Below, piece by piece: positions 26,659 to 34,595 of a stretch of DNA of 38,584 bases (positions are counted from its first letter, which is position 1; each line of letters opens with the position of its first letter). Origin of the DNA: Acidobacteriota bacterium (GTDB taxonomy: Bacteria; Acidobacteriota; Blastocatellia; Pyrinomonadales; Pyrinomonadaceae); NCBI GenBank assembly GCA_018269005.1, contig JAFDVK010000055.1, positions 1-38,584 on the forward strand, read 5' to 3'. Under the pieces are notes generated by a model. That model was not told the DNA's origin and made no database searches. It saw only the letters and a program-made list of their open reading frames with translations. The position numbers were made by a program, and so were the translations under genes.

Positions 26659-26735
26659 CGGGGCGTGGCTCAGCCTGGTAGAGCGCACGGTTCGGGACCG
26701 TGAGGTCGGATGTTCAAATCATCTCGCCCCGACCA
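26659..26735 (+). tRNA. tRNA-Pro (anticodon CGG)
   Basis: A full 77-nt cloverleaf: acceptor CGGGGCG/CGCCCCG, D stem GCTC/GAGC, anticodon stem CACGG/CCGTG with loop TTCGGGA (anticodon CGG at 26693-26695, reading CCG), and T arm GGATG-TTCAAAT-CATCT with one G:U pair. The discriminator A and the CCA end are encoded in the DNA. The C1:G72 acceptor pair is normal for bacterial tRNA-Pro. Confidence 0.96.
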
Positions 26736-26747
26736 CCTTTAGAGAAG

Positions 26748-26778
26748 AAAGCCGCTTGGAAGTTATTCCGGCGGCTTT
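26748..26778 (+). terminator. Intrinsic terminator of tRNA-Pro
   Basis: Stem AAAGCCGC (26748-26755) / GCGGCTTT (26771-26778), continued inside by GGAA/TTCC around a GTTA loop and followed by TCTGCATTTTCC. It begins 12 bases after the tRNA CCA end. Confidence 0.82.
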
Positions 26779-26935
26779 TCTGCATTTTCCGCATTGTGCG
26801 CATTTTGTTAGCTTACCTCGCGGCAGGGTTGGGGACTCTTGAGAAGGGTCGGATAGTTTGACCCTTGTTCTTTGAAAATCAAGTATTTTGTCCGCGGCAA
26901 CCCATGGCGAACCGATAAAGCGCTACAATGTTGAG

Positions 26936-27163
26936 GTGAGCAACGAAGAAAGAAGAGCGAGAGCTGAGAAAAGGCGAAGTATCGCAACTGTTCGGCTCGT
27001 AAGCTTGGAAGAGGCGGCGACCGACCCTTTCCCCGTCAGCGGCCTTGAGGGAATCTTACTTGCCTGGGAACTCTCAAAGCAGGCGTGGTCGCTAAGCGGA
27101 AAGCCTTTCCCGAGCTATGATCGCGCGAATCTGCCTATCCGGCTCGTCAAGAGATCAGATTGA
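26936..27163 (+). CDS. Small protein of a nucleotidyltransferase module
   Basis: This is a 75-residue protein from the GTG at 26936. A TTG at 26888 would add 16 residues; neither start has a good Shine-Dalgarno. The N-terminus is strongly charged (SNEERRARAEKRRSIATVRL) and the rest looks helical (GLEGILLAWELSKQAWSLSG, SYDRANLPIRLVKRSD). I do not recognise a named family. Its TGA overlaps the TTG start of the nucleotidyltransferase gene (TTGA at 27160-27163), which indicates translational coupling. The order, a small charged protein before a nucleotidyltransferase, resembles some toxin-antitoxin modules, but that function is inferred. Confidence 0.6.
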   Translation: MSNEERRARAEKRRSIATVRLVSLEEAATDPFPVSGLEGILLAWELSKQAWSLSGKPFPSYDRANLPIRLVKRSD

Positions 27164-27630
27164 TAGAGCTAAACGAACATTTCAACGATATCTTGATCGA
27201 GTTGGCAGACTCGGGCGCTGATTTTGTCCTTATAGGCGGATACGCGATGGCCTTTCACGGTCACGTAAGAGCGACAAAAGACCTGGACGTGCTTGTGCGG
27301 GCAACCCGCGAGAATGCAGCAAAGGTATATTCGGCGCTAGCCAAATTCGGCGCACCCATGAGCAGCCTTAAAACCTCCGAAGGCGATCTTTCCGAAGCGG
27401 GAAATGTTCTGCAGGTCGGCGTGCCGCCAAATCGCATTGATATTCTCACCGCAGTCTCAGGCATCACGTTCGACGAGGCGATAAGCGGCGGGCGGATCTT
27501 TGAATTAGACGGGAGACAGATTCCCGTAATTGATGTAAGTGAGCTGATCGTCAACAAACGTGCCGCGGGCCGGGAGCAGGACATTGCTGATGTTAAGGTT
27601 TTGTCTCAAAGCCTTAAGGATGGAGAATAG
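27160..27630 (+). CDS. Nucleotidyltransferase-fold protein (possible AbiEii/MNT-like)
   Basis: This 156-residue protein has the minimal nucleotidyltransferase signature: GGYAMAFHGH at about 26-35 followed by TKDLDVLVRA, with Asp41 and Asp43 as the metal-binding DxD pair. VPPNRIDILTAV supplies the third acidic residue. The length and motif spacing fit uncharacterised AbiEii/DUF6036-like proteins, some of which are toxins that NMPylate or pyrimidylate RNA or protein targets. Translation would start at the TTG at 27160, inside the stop of the small upstream gene. The pair lies directly behind tRNA-Pro, a usual site for accessory insertions. Confidence 0.78.
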   Translation: MIELNEHFNDILIELADSGADFVLIGGYAMAFHGHVRATKDLDVLVRATRENAAKVYSALAKFGAPMSSLKTSEGDLSEAGNVLQVGVPPNRIDILTAVSGITFDEAISGGRIFELDGRQIPVIDVSELIVNKRAAGREQDIADVKVLSQSLKDGE

Positions 27631-27659
27631 CTCGCTTTGACTCGCTCTCAGGTCGATGG

Positions 27660-28043
27660 TCAAGAGAGTTGATAGGTTGCGACGCTTGTCGGGGTTTCGT
27701 AGCAGCGGACCTTATAGACCTGGACCCGATCATCATCTATGCGTGAATTTAGATAATCAACAAAGAATTTCGCGAGATTCTCGGCCGACGGATTTAGTTC
27801 CTCATCAAAGGGCGGGAGTTCGTTGATGTTCCGGTGATCGAGGTATCGGACGATCTCGTCAGCGGCTTCTTTGAGATCGCCAAAATCGATCAAGAGACCG
27901 ATGTTGTTGAGTTCCGAACCGCGCGCAAAGATCTCGACCTTGTAGTTGTGTCCGTGCAGGTTCTCGCATTTGCCTTTGTAGCCTCGCAGCTGGTGGGCAG
28001 ACGAGAAATTCCGCTCGATCATTACTTCGTAAAATGCCGGCAT
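27660..28043 (-). CDS. queD: 6-carboxy-5,6,7,8-tetrahydropterin synthase
   Basis: This 127-residue protein of the PTPS/QueD family converts dihydroneopterin triphosphate to 6-carboxytetrahydropterin, the second step towards 7-deazaguanine (queuosine/preQ0). Zinc ligands His17 (FSSAHQL), His30 and His32 (ENLHGHNY) are present, with catalytic Cys26 (GKCENLHG), as in E. coli QueD. LDHRNINELPPF and CYETPTSVATYQL are typical. The start MPAFYEVMIERNFSSAH was chosen. Other queuosine genes are not in the window. Its 3' end is 29 bases from the convergent nucleotidyltransferase gene. Confidence 0.93.
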   Translation of the reverse strand: MPAFYEVMIERNFSSAHQLRGYKGKCENLHGHNYKVEIFARGSELNNIGLLIDFGDLKEAADEIVRYLDHRNINELPPFDEELNPSAENLAKFFVDYLNSRIDDDRVQVYKVRCYETPTSVATYQLS

Positions 28044-28066
28044 AGTCTGTTGAAGAGTATAGCGTT

Positions 28067-30055
28067 CTAATCGAGAATCCGGCGAATATCGTCGAGTTCG
28101 CTCGTGATCCGCATACGCGGCAAAGACGCAAGGAAGTCGCGGCCGTAGCCTTTCGTTCGAAGACGTGGATCGAGGATCGCGATCACGCCGCGGTCCGAAC
28201 GGCTGCGGATGAGGCGGCCGATTCCCTGTTTGAGCGTGATGATCGCCTGCGGGACGCTGTATTCAAAGAACGAACTCCCGCCGCGTTCATCAATAAACCT
28301 TGCTCTCGCCGCAACAAGCGGATCGGTCGGCACGGCGAAAGGCAGTTTGTCTATGATCACGCATGAGAGCTGATCGCCGCGTACATCGACACCCTGCCAA
28401 AAACTCTGCGTTGCAAAAAGAACAGCATTCGGCGTCGAGCGAAAACGATCAAGAAGCCCTGTCTTCGACATCGTCCCCTGAACGAAACACGTAAATCCTA
28501 CGCGCGAACTCACGAGCTGATAAAGCGCGTTCATCGATGCGTTCGATGTGCAAAGCACGAACGCACGACCATCCGTCGCACGCAGAATGTCAGTGATCTC
28601 GCGTGCAGCGGCCGCGGTATAGTCAGGCGAACGCGGGTCGGGCATCGTCTTTGGCAGATAGACTAGAGACTGCGTCTCGTAATCGAACGATGAAGGCGCC
28701 GTAAGCGTCATCGTCCGCGAGGTCGGAAGTCCGAGTCGATCGCGTATGAAATTGAAGCCGCCTTTTGTCGCAAGCGTCGCCGAGGTCAGGATGCAAGTGT
28801 TGGTCTTTTCGAACAGCTTTTCGTTCAACAGAGCCGAAACATCGACTGGCGATGCCTGCAGGAACATCCCTCGGCCGCGTCGTTCGAGCCAATAGACGTA
28901 GTTCGTATCTTCCTGCTTCGTGATGAACGCGAGATCGGCACGAGTCTGTTTCAGACGGCGGACGATCGATTCCGCTTCGACCATCTCGCCTGAGAAAGCG
29001 TCAACGAGACCTTCCAAACGGCTGAGCGCCTCGGCAAGGGCAATATGCGCATCGCCGAACGACATTCCGTCGCCGCGTTCGACCGAGATATCGGGAGAAA
29101 GCTGGAAACGCCCTTCGGCCTGACGTTCGGGCATCAAACGCTGCCAGAATGATTCGGCGATCGAAAGCACCTTGCCCGCGGCCTTTGTGATCGCGACCGA
29201 TGAGACCGTATTGCTGATCGGCAATGCCTCAGCGTCGTGCGCGAGTTCCTCGATCTGATAGTTCGATGTTTGCACGCCGAAATAGTCCGCGGCGATGTCT
29301 TCGAGCAGATGTGCTTCGTCGAAAATGACCGCTGAATAGTCCGGCAGCACCTTGCCGAACTGATTATCGCGGACGTTCAGATCAGCAAAGAAAAGATGGT
29401 GATTTACGACGATTATCTCGGCATTGTCTGCATTGTTTCGCATCCGCGTGATGAAACACGGCTCAAAATCAGGACATTTCTGCCCAAGACAGGTGTCCGA
29501 TCGGGCATTTATGCGGTTCCAGAACGCTAGGTTTTCCGGAAGGTCGGTCAATTCGGCGCGATCGCCCGTCTCCGTCTCGTTGAGCCATTCACGAACGATG
29601 CGAAAATGATCGACATCGTCAATGCCGTCGAGGATCGGCTGATGGCCGGAGTTCGAGATGCGATAGATACACGCGTAATTCGCACGGCCCTTCATATAGG
29701 CGGCCTTGAATTTCGTGGGCAAAGCTTTTTGCAGGAAAGGGAGATCCTTCTCCATCAACTGTTCCTGAAGGTTCTTTGTACCGGTGGAGATGATGATCCG
29801 GCATTTGCCCTTTATGGCGGCAGCGACGGCAGGTATCAGGTAGGCGAGCGTTTTGCCTGTTCCCGTGCCTGCTTCAACGATCAAATGCTGCTTCTTGTCG
29901 AACGCCTCGGCTATCTTTTCGGCCATTTCGACCTGGCCTTCGCGGTATTCGTAAGCCTCGTGAAACTTAGATACAAGGCCGCCGGGCGAGAACACCATTT
30001 CACTGCCGTTTTGTTCTTTTGCCTTTGTCATTGCCGCGACGTTGACTGCATCCAA
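28067..30055 (-). CDS. dinG: DinG/XPD-family ATP-dependent DNA helicase with Fe-S cysteines
   Basis: This 662-residue superfamily 2 helicase has EAGTGTGKTLAYLIPA (Walker A, residues 61-69), a YREGQ Q-motif just before it, IFDEAHLLEDIAA (DEAH, 246-249), and the C-terminal motif TLKQGIGRLIRSRSDRGVIA. Four cysteines (C129, C189, C194, C200; CIYR, TCLGQKCPDFEPC) are placed like the [4Fe-4S] ligands of XPD/DinG, which support 5'-3' unwinding. DinG acts on R-loops and stalled forks. An exonuclease domain, as in some Firmicutes DinG, is absent. The ATG at 30055 is used; internal ATGs (9 or 20 codons on) are possible. The symbol is family-level. Confidence 0.9.
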   Translation of the reverse strand: MDAVNVAAMTKAKEQNGSEMVFSPGGLVSKFHEAYEYREGQVEMAEKIAEAFDKKQHLIVEAGTGTGKTLAYLIPAVAAAIKGKCRIIISTGTKNLQEQLMEKDLPFLQKALPTKFKAAYMKGRANYACIYRISNSGHQPILDGIDDVDHFRIVREWLNETETGDRAELTDLPENLAFWNRINARSDTCLGQKCPDFEPCFITRMRNNADNAEIIVVNHHLFFADLNVRDNQFGKVLPDYSAVIFDEAHLLEDIAADYFGVQTSNYQIEELAHDAEALPISNTVSSVAITKAAGKVLSIAESFWQRLMPERQAEGRFQLSPDISVERGDGMSFGDAHIALAEALSRLEGLVDAFSGEMVEAESIVRRLKQTRADLAFITKQEDTNYVYWLERRGRGMFLQASPVDVSALLNEKLFEKTNTCILTSATLATKGGFNFIRDRLGLPTSRTMTLTAPSSFDYETQSLVYLPKTMPDPRSPDYTAAAAREITDILRATDGRAFVLCTSNASMNALYQLVSSRVGFTCFVQGTMSKTGLLDRFRSTPNAVLFATQSFWQGVDVRGDQLSCVIIDKLPFAVPTDPLVAARARFIDERGGSSFFEYSVPQAIITLKQGIGRLIRSRSDRGVIAILDPRLRTKGYGRDFLASLPRMRITSELDDIRRILD

Positions 30056-30246
30056 GTTTCTGATAAACTTTTTTGTTCACGATAAGGTCGCATGAATCTG
30101 CCCGAATGCAGTTTCTTTTTCGACCCGCACGTTTTCCAGAGAAAACTCTATTCTACCTTGCGCACGCCGGCGTTTGCTACGCCTGACGAATGCTTATTTC
30201 ACGTAAGAACGCACATTTTGTAAAAATTTCCAGGAGACAAAACCAG

Positions 30247-33200
30247 ATGTTTTTCGCTTCCGTTTCCCTTAAGAACAACCGCCGACTAGTATTCGCTGCA
30301 GTTGCAGCGATCGCCGTTACCGCCGCGGTTCTTTTGTATCCGCATTTTGCCGCAAAGGCGGCAAAGGGCCTTTTCGTCCAAACCGTGTCGTCGGAAGATT
30401 CGCTTCCGAATTATGACATCCGAACCGATAAGGATGCGGCCGCGAAGATCGAGTCTTACCGCGGCGCCTCAGGCCTTTCGTCCCTGGATGTGAAAGCAGA
30501 ACGAAACGGATTCTTGAGCGGCGAGACATCGCTCCGCGAGCGGGTGCCTACGCTAAAGATCGAATACAACACGGACATAAAGATCCCCGAAGTGATCGGG
30601 CCGGATGTCTCCAAGGGCCGTCATTTCCTGACGGCTCCGGCCGCAGTTCGGGACGGAAAACGGGCGCCGCTGCTTGTCGATTTTCTCAAAGAGAACACAT
30701 CTCTCATTGGTGTTTCCGCCGGCGAGATCGATTCGCTAAAAGTTGCGGCCGACTACACGAATCCGGACGGCAACCTCTCATTCGTCGAATTGAACCAGGA
30801 GTTCAACGGCGTGCCGGTGTTTCGCGGTGAGGTCAAGGCGGGTTTCACGAAGCAGGGAGAGATCATCCGCGTTATCAACAACCTTGCTCCGGGACTCGCA
30901 AACTCTGCGGTCTCCGATGATTTTGGTGATGCGTTGGAAGCAGTTCGGGCAGGTGCAAGACATATCAACGTCGAAGCCGGCAGTATCGATCTGCGGGCAA
31001 ATGCCGAAGAATCGACGGACCTGAAAAGAACGTTCGGTACCGGCGATTCTGCTACGACGGCAGAAAAGATGTATTTCCCGACAGAACCCGGCGTTGCCGT
31101 TCCGGCGTGGCGAGTGCTTATTTGGCGGCCGGTGAACGCGTTCTATGTCATCGTTGATGCTCACACCGGCACGATGCTCTGGCGCAAGAACATCACAGAA
31201 GATCAAACGCAGAGTTCCACTTACAGCGTCTATACGAACCCGAATGCGATGATAAATGTCGCAGATAACCCGTTCCCGATGACGCCAGGCCCGACGTCAC
31301 CGAATGGCGTCCAAGGTACGGCGATCTCTCGCACGACGATCTCGCGGATCGGGAACGAAGCACCGTATCAGTTCAACAACAACGGCTGGATAACCGACGG
31401 CGGAACGGTAACCGACGGCAACGCGATACAGGCAGGCCTCGACCGCGACGGAGTTGACGGTGTCGATACGAACAGCGAAGCCTCGAGCGCATCACGAAAC
31501 TTCAGCTACGCATTTTCGCCTTTCGATCCGAATACTAATAGCGGTGATGCGCCGGTTCCTTCGCCGCAGACGTATCCGGGAAGTGCCTATCAGCAGGGCA
31601 GTGTAACGCAGCTCTTTTACATCACGAACTGGTATCACGACGAGCTTTATCGTCTCGGATTTACCGAGCAGGCACGCAACTTCCAGCAAGACAATTTTGG
31701 ACGCGGCGGAGTTGGCGGCGACCGCGTTCGCGGCGAGGGCCAGGATACCTCAGGAACGAACAACGCAAACTTTTCGACACCGGCCGACGGCGGCCGCGGC
31801 CGCATGCAGATGTATCTATGGAGCGGCCCGAACCCGGACATCGACGGCAACTTCGACGCGGATGTTGTGATCCACGAATTCTCGCACGGCCTCTCGAATC
31901 GCCTCCACGGCAACGGCAGCGGCCTGTCGCTGAATATGTCGCGTGGAATGGGCGAAGGCTGGGGAGATTTCTACGGCCACAGCCTTCTGAGCGAGCCAAC
32001 AGATCCGATCAACGGGATCTACACGACAGGTTCATATGACACGTATCTTTCATCGGGCTTTGTGAACAATTACTACTACGGCATCCGACGTTTTCCGAAA
32101 GCTGTTCGTGCCTTCACGGGGCCGAACGGCAAGCCGCATAACCCGCTCACCTTTGCCGACGCTGATCAAACACAGCTTAACGTTTCTGACGGAGCATATC
32201 CCCGCGGGCCCTTCGGCTCTTCGACGGCGGATCAGGTGCACAATCTTGGCGAGATCTGGAGCTCTGCTCTTTGGGAAGTGCGTGCCAAGTTTGTCGCTCG
32301 TCTTGGCTGGGCTGTCGGCAACCGCAAGACGCTTCAGCTAGTGACCGACGGAATGAAGTTGGCGCCGCTCGGGCCGACCTTTCTGACCGAGCGCGATGCG
32401 ATCATCGCGGCGGCTCAGGGCAGCTCGCTCGCACCGGAAGCCGGCGTTGACGTCGTCGATGTGTGGCAGGGTTTTGCAACGCGCGGAATCGGTTACAGTG
32501 CGTCGATCCAGAACGTAGGCACCGGAACCGGCAACACACGCGTCACTGAGGCTTTTGATGTTCCGAATGTCGTCCAAACTCCCGCAATGACGATATCCGA
32601 CCTGCCAGGCAACGGCTCCGGCACTCCAGATCCGGGCGAACGCCTAGAATTCACCATTCCGCTTACGAACTTTGGTGCGGCTGCTGCGACCGGTGTTTCG
32701 TTGAACATCGTTGGCGGCAGTTCGACGGATTACGGTACGATCGCAAGCGGCGAGATGGTGTCCCGCCTGATCTCTTACACCGTCCCTGCCGAAACGCCGT
32801 GCGGTTCGGTCATCACGCTAACGTTCAATATCACCAGCAGCCTCGGTAGTTCCTCGTTCACAAAACAGCTCGCGATGGGTCAACCGTCGGTAACTGCGTC
32901 TGAGAATTTTGATACGGTGACCGCGCCGAATTTCCCGGCAGGTTGGACAGTTACGACCGTACAGAGCGGAACGCCTTTTGTAACCACGACAACAACCCCG
33001 AGCACGGCCCCGAACGCGGCGTTCGCGGTCGATCCGGAAACAACGGGCGGCGGTACTGACCTGACATCGGCTTCATTTGCGATAGCAACGGCGAACTCGA
33101 CCCTAGAGTTCACACATAAGTTCAACACCGAATCCGGCTGGGACGGCGGCGTCCTTGAGGTCAGCATCGGCGGCGGCAGCTTCACGGATATCGAGGCAGC

Positions 33201-34287
33201 CGGCGGTGTATTCCTTCAGAACGGCTACAACGGAATGCTGCAGGGCGGGACGAATAACCCGATAACTACGCGCCTTGGATGGAGCGGCGATTCGGGCGGT
33301 TACATTGTGACGACGGTGCGACTGCCGGTCGCGGCGGCAGGTCAGAGCGTTCGGTTCAAATGGCGTTTTGGTGCGGACGACAATACGGCTGTCGATGGCT
33401 GGTATATCGACACGATCCGTGTCTATGGAAACGCCGCCTGCACACCGGTTTCGAACAATTCGAGGCCGCCGGCCGACTTTGACGGCGACGGCAAGACCGA
33501 TGTTTCCGTCTTCAGAGACACGGCAGGTGATTGGTACCTGAATCGCTCGACCGCAGGATTTACTGCGATGCACTTCGGATCATCCGGAGACATCCCGACT
33601 CCCGGTGATTTCGACGGCGACGGTAAAGCCGATGTTGCGGTATTCAGGCCTTCGACAGGAGTCTGGTACATCTTTAGAAGCAGCGACAGCCAATACGTCG
33701 TGCGTCAGTTCGGCCTGAACGGCGATGTTCCGAGAGCCGGAGACTTTGACGGTGACGGCAAGGCTGATCTCGCAGTCTTCCGTGGCTCCGAGGGACGCTG
33801 GTACTGGCTGAACAGCTCGAACGATGCGTTTAACGTTGTCAGCTTCGGCCTTGACGGCGATCAAGCCCTTTCGGGCGATTGGGATGGCGACGGCAAAGCG
33901 GACGTTAGCGTCTTCCGGCCTTCGAACGGCGTCTGGTATCGGCTAAATTCATCGAACGGCTCATTCACCGCGGTCGGGTTCGGGCTTGCGACAGATCGGC
34001 CGGTTCCGGGCGATTTCGATGGCGACGGAAAAACCGATGTCGCGGTCTGGAGGCCCTCAAATGGCACGTGGTACAGCCTCCGAAGCAGTGACGGGCAGTA
34101 TTCCGTCATCCAATTCGGGCTATCGGGCGACGTGCCGGCGCCGGGAGATTATGACGGCGATGGAAAGTTCGATCAGGCGGTCTATCGGGCCGGATTATGG
34201 TATCTGAACCGCTCAACTGCCGGTTTTCAGGTCGTATCATTCGGACTTCCGGCTGACACACCGATCCCGAGCAAATACATTCCATAA
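30247..34287 (+). CDS. Secreted M36 (fungalysin) metallopeptidase with jelly-roll and FG-GAP/VCBS repeats
   Basis: This 1346-residue protein is read from the ATG at 30247, which has AGGAGAC eight bases upstream (the frame opens at 30190). A signal/anchor comes first (LVFAAVAAIAVTAAVLLYPH). A fungalysin/thermolysin propeptide follows (LNQEFNGVPVFRGEVKAGFT, VINNLAPGL). The M36 catalytic domain has HEFSHG with His543 and His547 as zinc ligands, then GEGWGDF supplying the glutamate. A CARDB-like sandwich (TISDLPGNGSGTPDPGE) and a MAM/jelly-roll-like module (SENFDTVTAPNFPAGWTV) come next. Last are six tandem ~45-48-residue repeats beginning DFDGDGK (calcium-binding DxDGDGxxD), likely a propeller. 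It probably degrades extracellular protein. A strong terminator follows. Confidence 0.93.
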   Translation: MFFASVSLKNNRRLVFAAVAAIAVTAAVLLYPHFAAKAAKGLFVQTVSSEDSLPNYDIRTDKDAAAKIESYRGASGLSSLDVKAERNGFLSGETSLRERVPTLKIEYNTDIKIPEVIGPDVSKGRHFLTAPAAVRDGKRAPLLVDFLKENTSLIGVSAGEIDSLKVAADYTNPDGNLSFVELNQEFNGVPVFRGEVKAGFTKQGEIIRVINNLAPGLANSAVSDDFGDALEAVRAGARHINVEAGSIDLRANAEESTDLKRTFGTGDSATTAEKMYFPTEPGVAVPAWRVLIWRPVNAFYVIVDAHTGTMLWRKNITEDQTQSSTYSVYTNPNAMINVADNPFPMTPGPTSPNGVQGTAISRTTISRIGNEAPYQFNNNGWITDGGTVTDGNAIQAGLDRDGVDGVDTNSEASSASRNFSYAFSPFDPNTNSGDAPVPSPQTYPGSAYQQGSVTQLFYITNWYHDELYRLGFTEQARNFQQDNFGRGGVGGDRVRGEGQDTSGTNNANFSTPADGGRGRMQMYLWSGPNPDIDGNFDADVVIHEFSHGLSNRLHGNGSGLSLNMSRGMGEGWGDFYGHSLLSEPTDPINGIYTTGSYDTYLSSGFVNNYYYGIRRFPKAVRAFTGPNGKPHNPLTFADADQTQLNVSDGAYPRGPFGSSTADQVHNLGEIWSSALWEVRAKFVARLGWAVGNRKTLQLVTDGMKLAPLGPTFLTERDAIIAAAQGSSLAPEAGVDVVDVWQGFATRGIGYSASIQNVGTGTGNTRVTEAFDVPNVVQTPAMTISDLPGNGSGTPDPGERLEFTIPLTNFGAAAATGVSLNIVGGSSTDYGTIASGEMVSRLISYTVPAETPCGSVITLTFNITSSLGSSSFTKQLAMGQPSVTASENFDTVTAPNFPAGWTVTTVQSGTPFVTTTTTPSTAPNAAFAVDPETTGGGTDLTSASFAIATANSTLEFTHKFNTESGWDGGVLEVSIGGGSFTDIEAAGGVFLQNGYNGMLQGGTNNPITTRLGWSGDSGGYIVTTVRLPVAAAGQSVRFKWRFGADDNTAVDGWYIDTIRVYGNAACTPVSNNSRPPADFDGDGKTDVSVFRDTAGDWYLNRSTAGFTAMHFGSSGDIPTPGDFDGDGKADVAVFRPSTGVWYIFRSSDSQYVVRQFGLNGDVPRAGDFDGDGKADLAVFRGSEGRWYWLNSSNDAFNVVSFGLDGDQALSGDWDGDGKADVSVFRPSNGVWYRLNSSNGSFTAVGFGLATDRPVPGDFDGDGKTDVAVWRPSNGTWYSLRSSDGQYSVIQFGLSGDVPAPGDYDGDGKFDQAVYRAGLWYLNRSTAGFQVVSFGLPADTPIPSKYIP

Positions 34288-34308
34288 TTCTCCGGCCATA
34301 CCGGTTTG

Positions 34309-34343
34309 GGCCTAAGGTCAACTTTTTTGGTTGACCTTAGGCC
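34309..34343 (+). terminator. Strong intrinsic terminator between the two M36 peptidase genes
   Basis: Exact 14-bp arms GGCCTAAGGTCAAC (34309-34322) and GTTGACCTTAGGCC (34330-34343) with a 7-nt loop, followed by TTATTTATG. It begins 22 bases past the stop codon of the first peptidase, so the second peptidase needs its own promoter. Confidence 0.9.
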
Positions 34344-34384
34344 TTATTTATGTTAGAAGTTCTGCTAATTGTTACTACAACTTG

Positions 34385-34533
34385 GTCAGGCAACTGACGA
34401 TCTTTGATTTTGGTTCGCCCCCACAACCAAAATTGGCTGGCCCGACAGGGCTAGATTTATCCGGTTGACGAGGCAGCCGCAACTCTAGCGTCATCTCGAC
34501 ATTAGAGTTCCTTGGCAAGAACGACCAACCGGG
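34385..34533 (+). promoter_or_regulatory. Highly structured leader upstream of the second M36 peptidase gene
   Basis: Four consecutive hairpins lie within 149 bases. (1) GTCAG-GCAA-CTGAC (34385-34398), a GNRA tetraloop. (2) ATTTTGGTT/AACCAAAAT (34407-34415 and 34425-34433), with a C-rich 9-nt loop. (3) CTGGCCC-GACA-GGGCTAG (34437-34454), one G:U pair. (4) A long irregular hairpin, with CCGGTTG (34461-34467) against CAACCGG (34526-34532) and an inner stem AACTCTA/TAGAGTT (34481-34487 and 34503-34509). The block starts after the terminator and ends 46 bases before the Shine-Dalgarno. I match it to no known riboswitch class. Its placement suggests a cis-regulatory RNA; a free small RNA is also possible. 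Confidence 0.55.
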
Positions 34534-34595
34534 CTTGAAGGCTCAACGATCATTAAATAAAAACGTAGATAAAAGCTTTAGGAGGGCTTCAATAA

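Noticed and set aside
26844..26866. Small inverted repeat AAGGGTC/GACCCTT as a second terminator or operator
   Set aside because: The stem is only 7 bp with a 9-nt loop and a weak T-run; the tRNA terminator upstream already accounts for termination.
34394..34400. CTGACGA, the hammerhead ribozyme core pattern CTGANGA
   Set aside because: Its first five bases are paired in a hairpin with GTCAG, and there is no GAAA segment with the stems a hammerhead needs.
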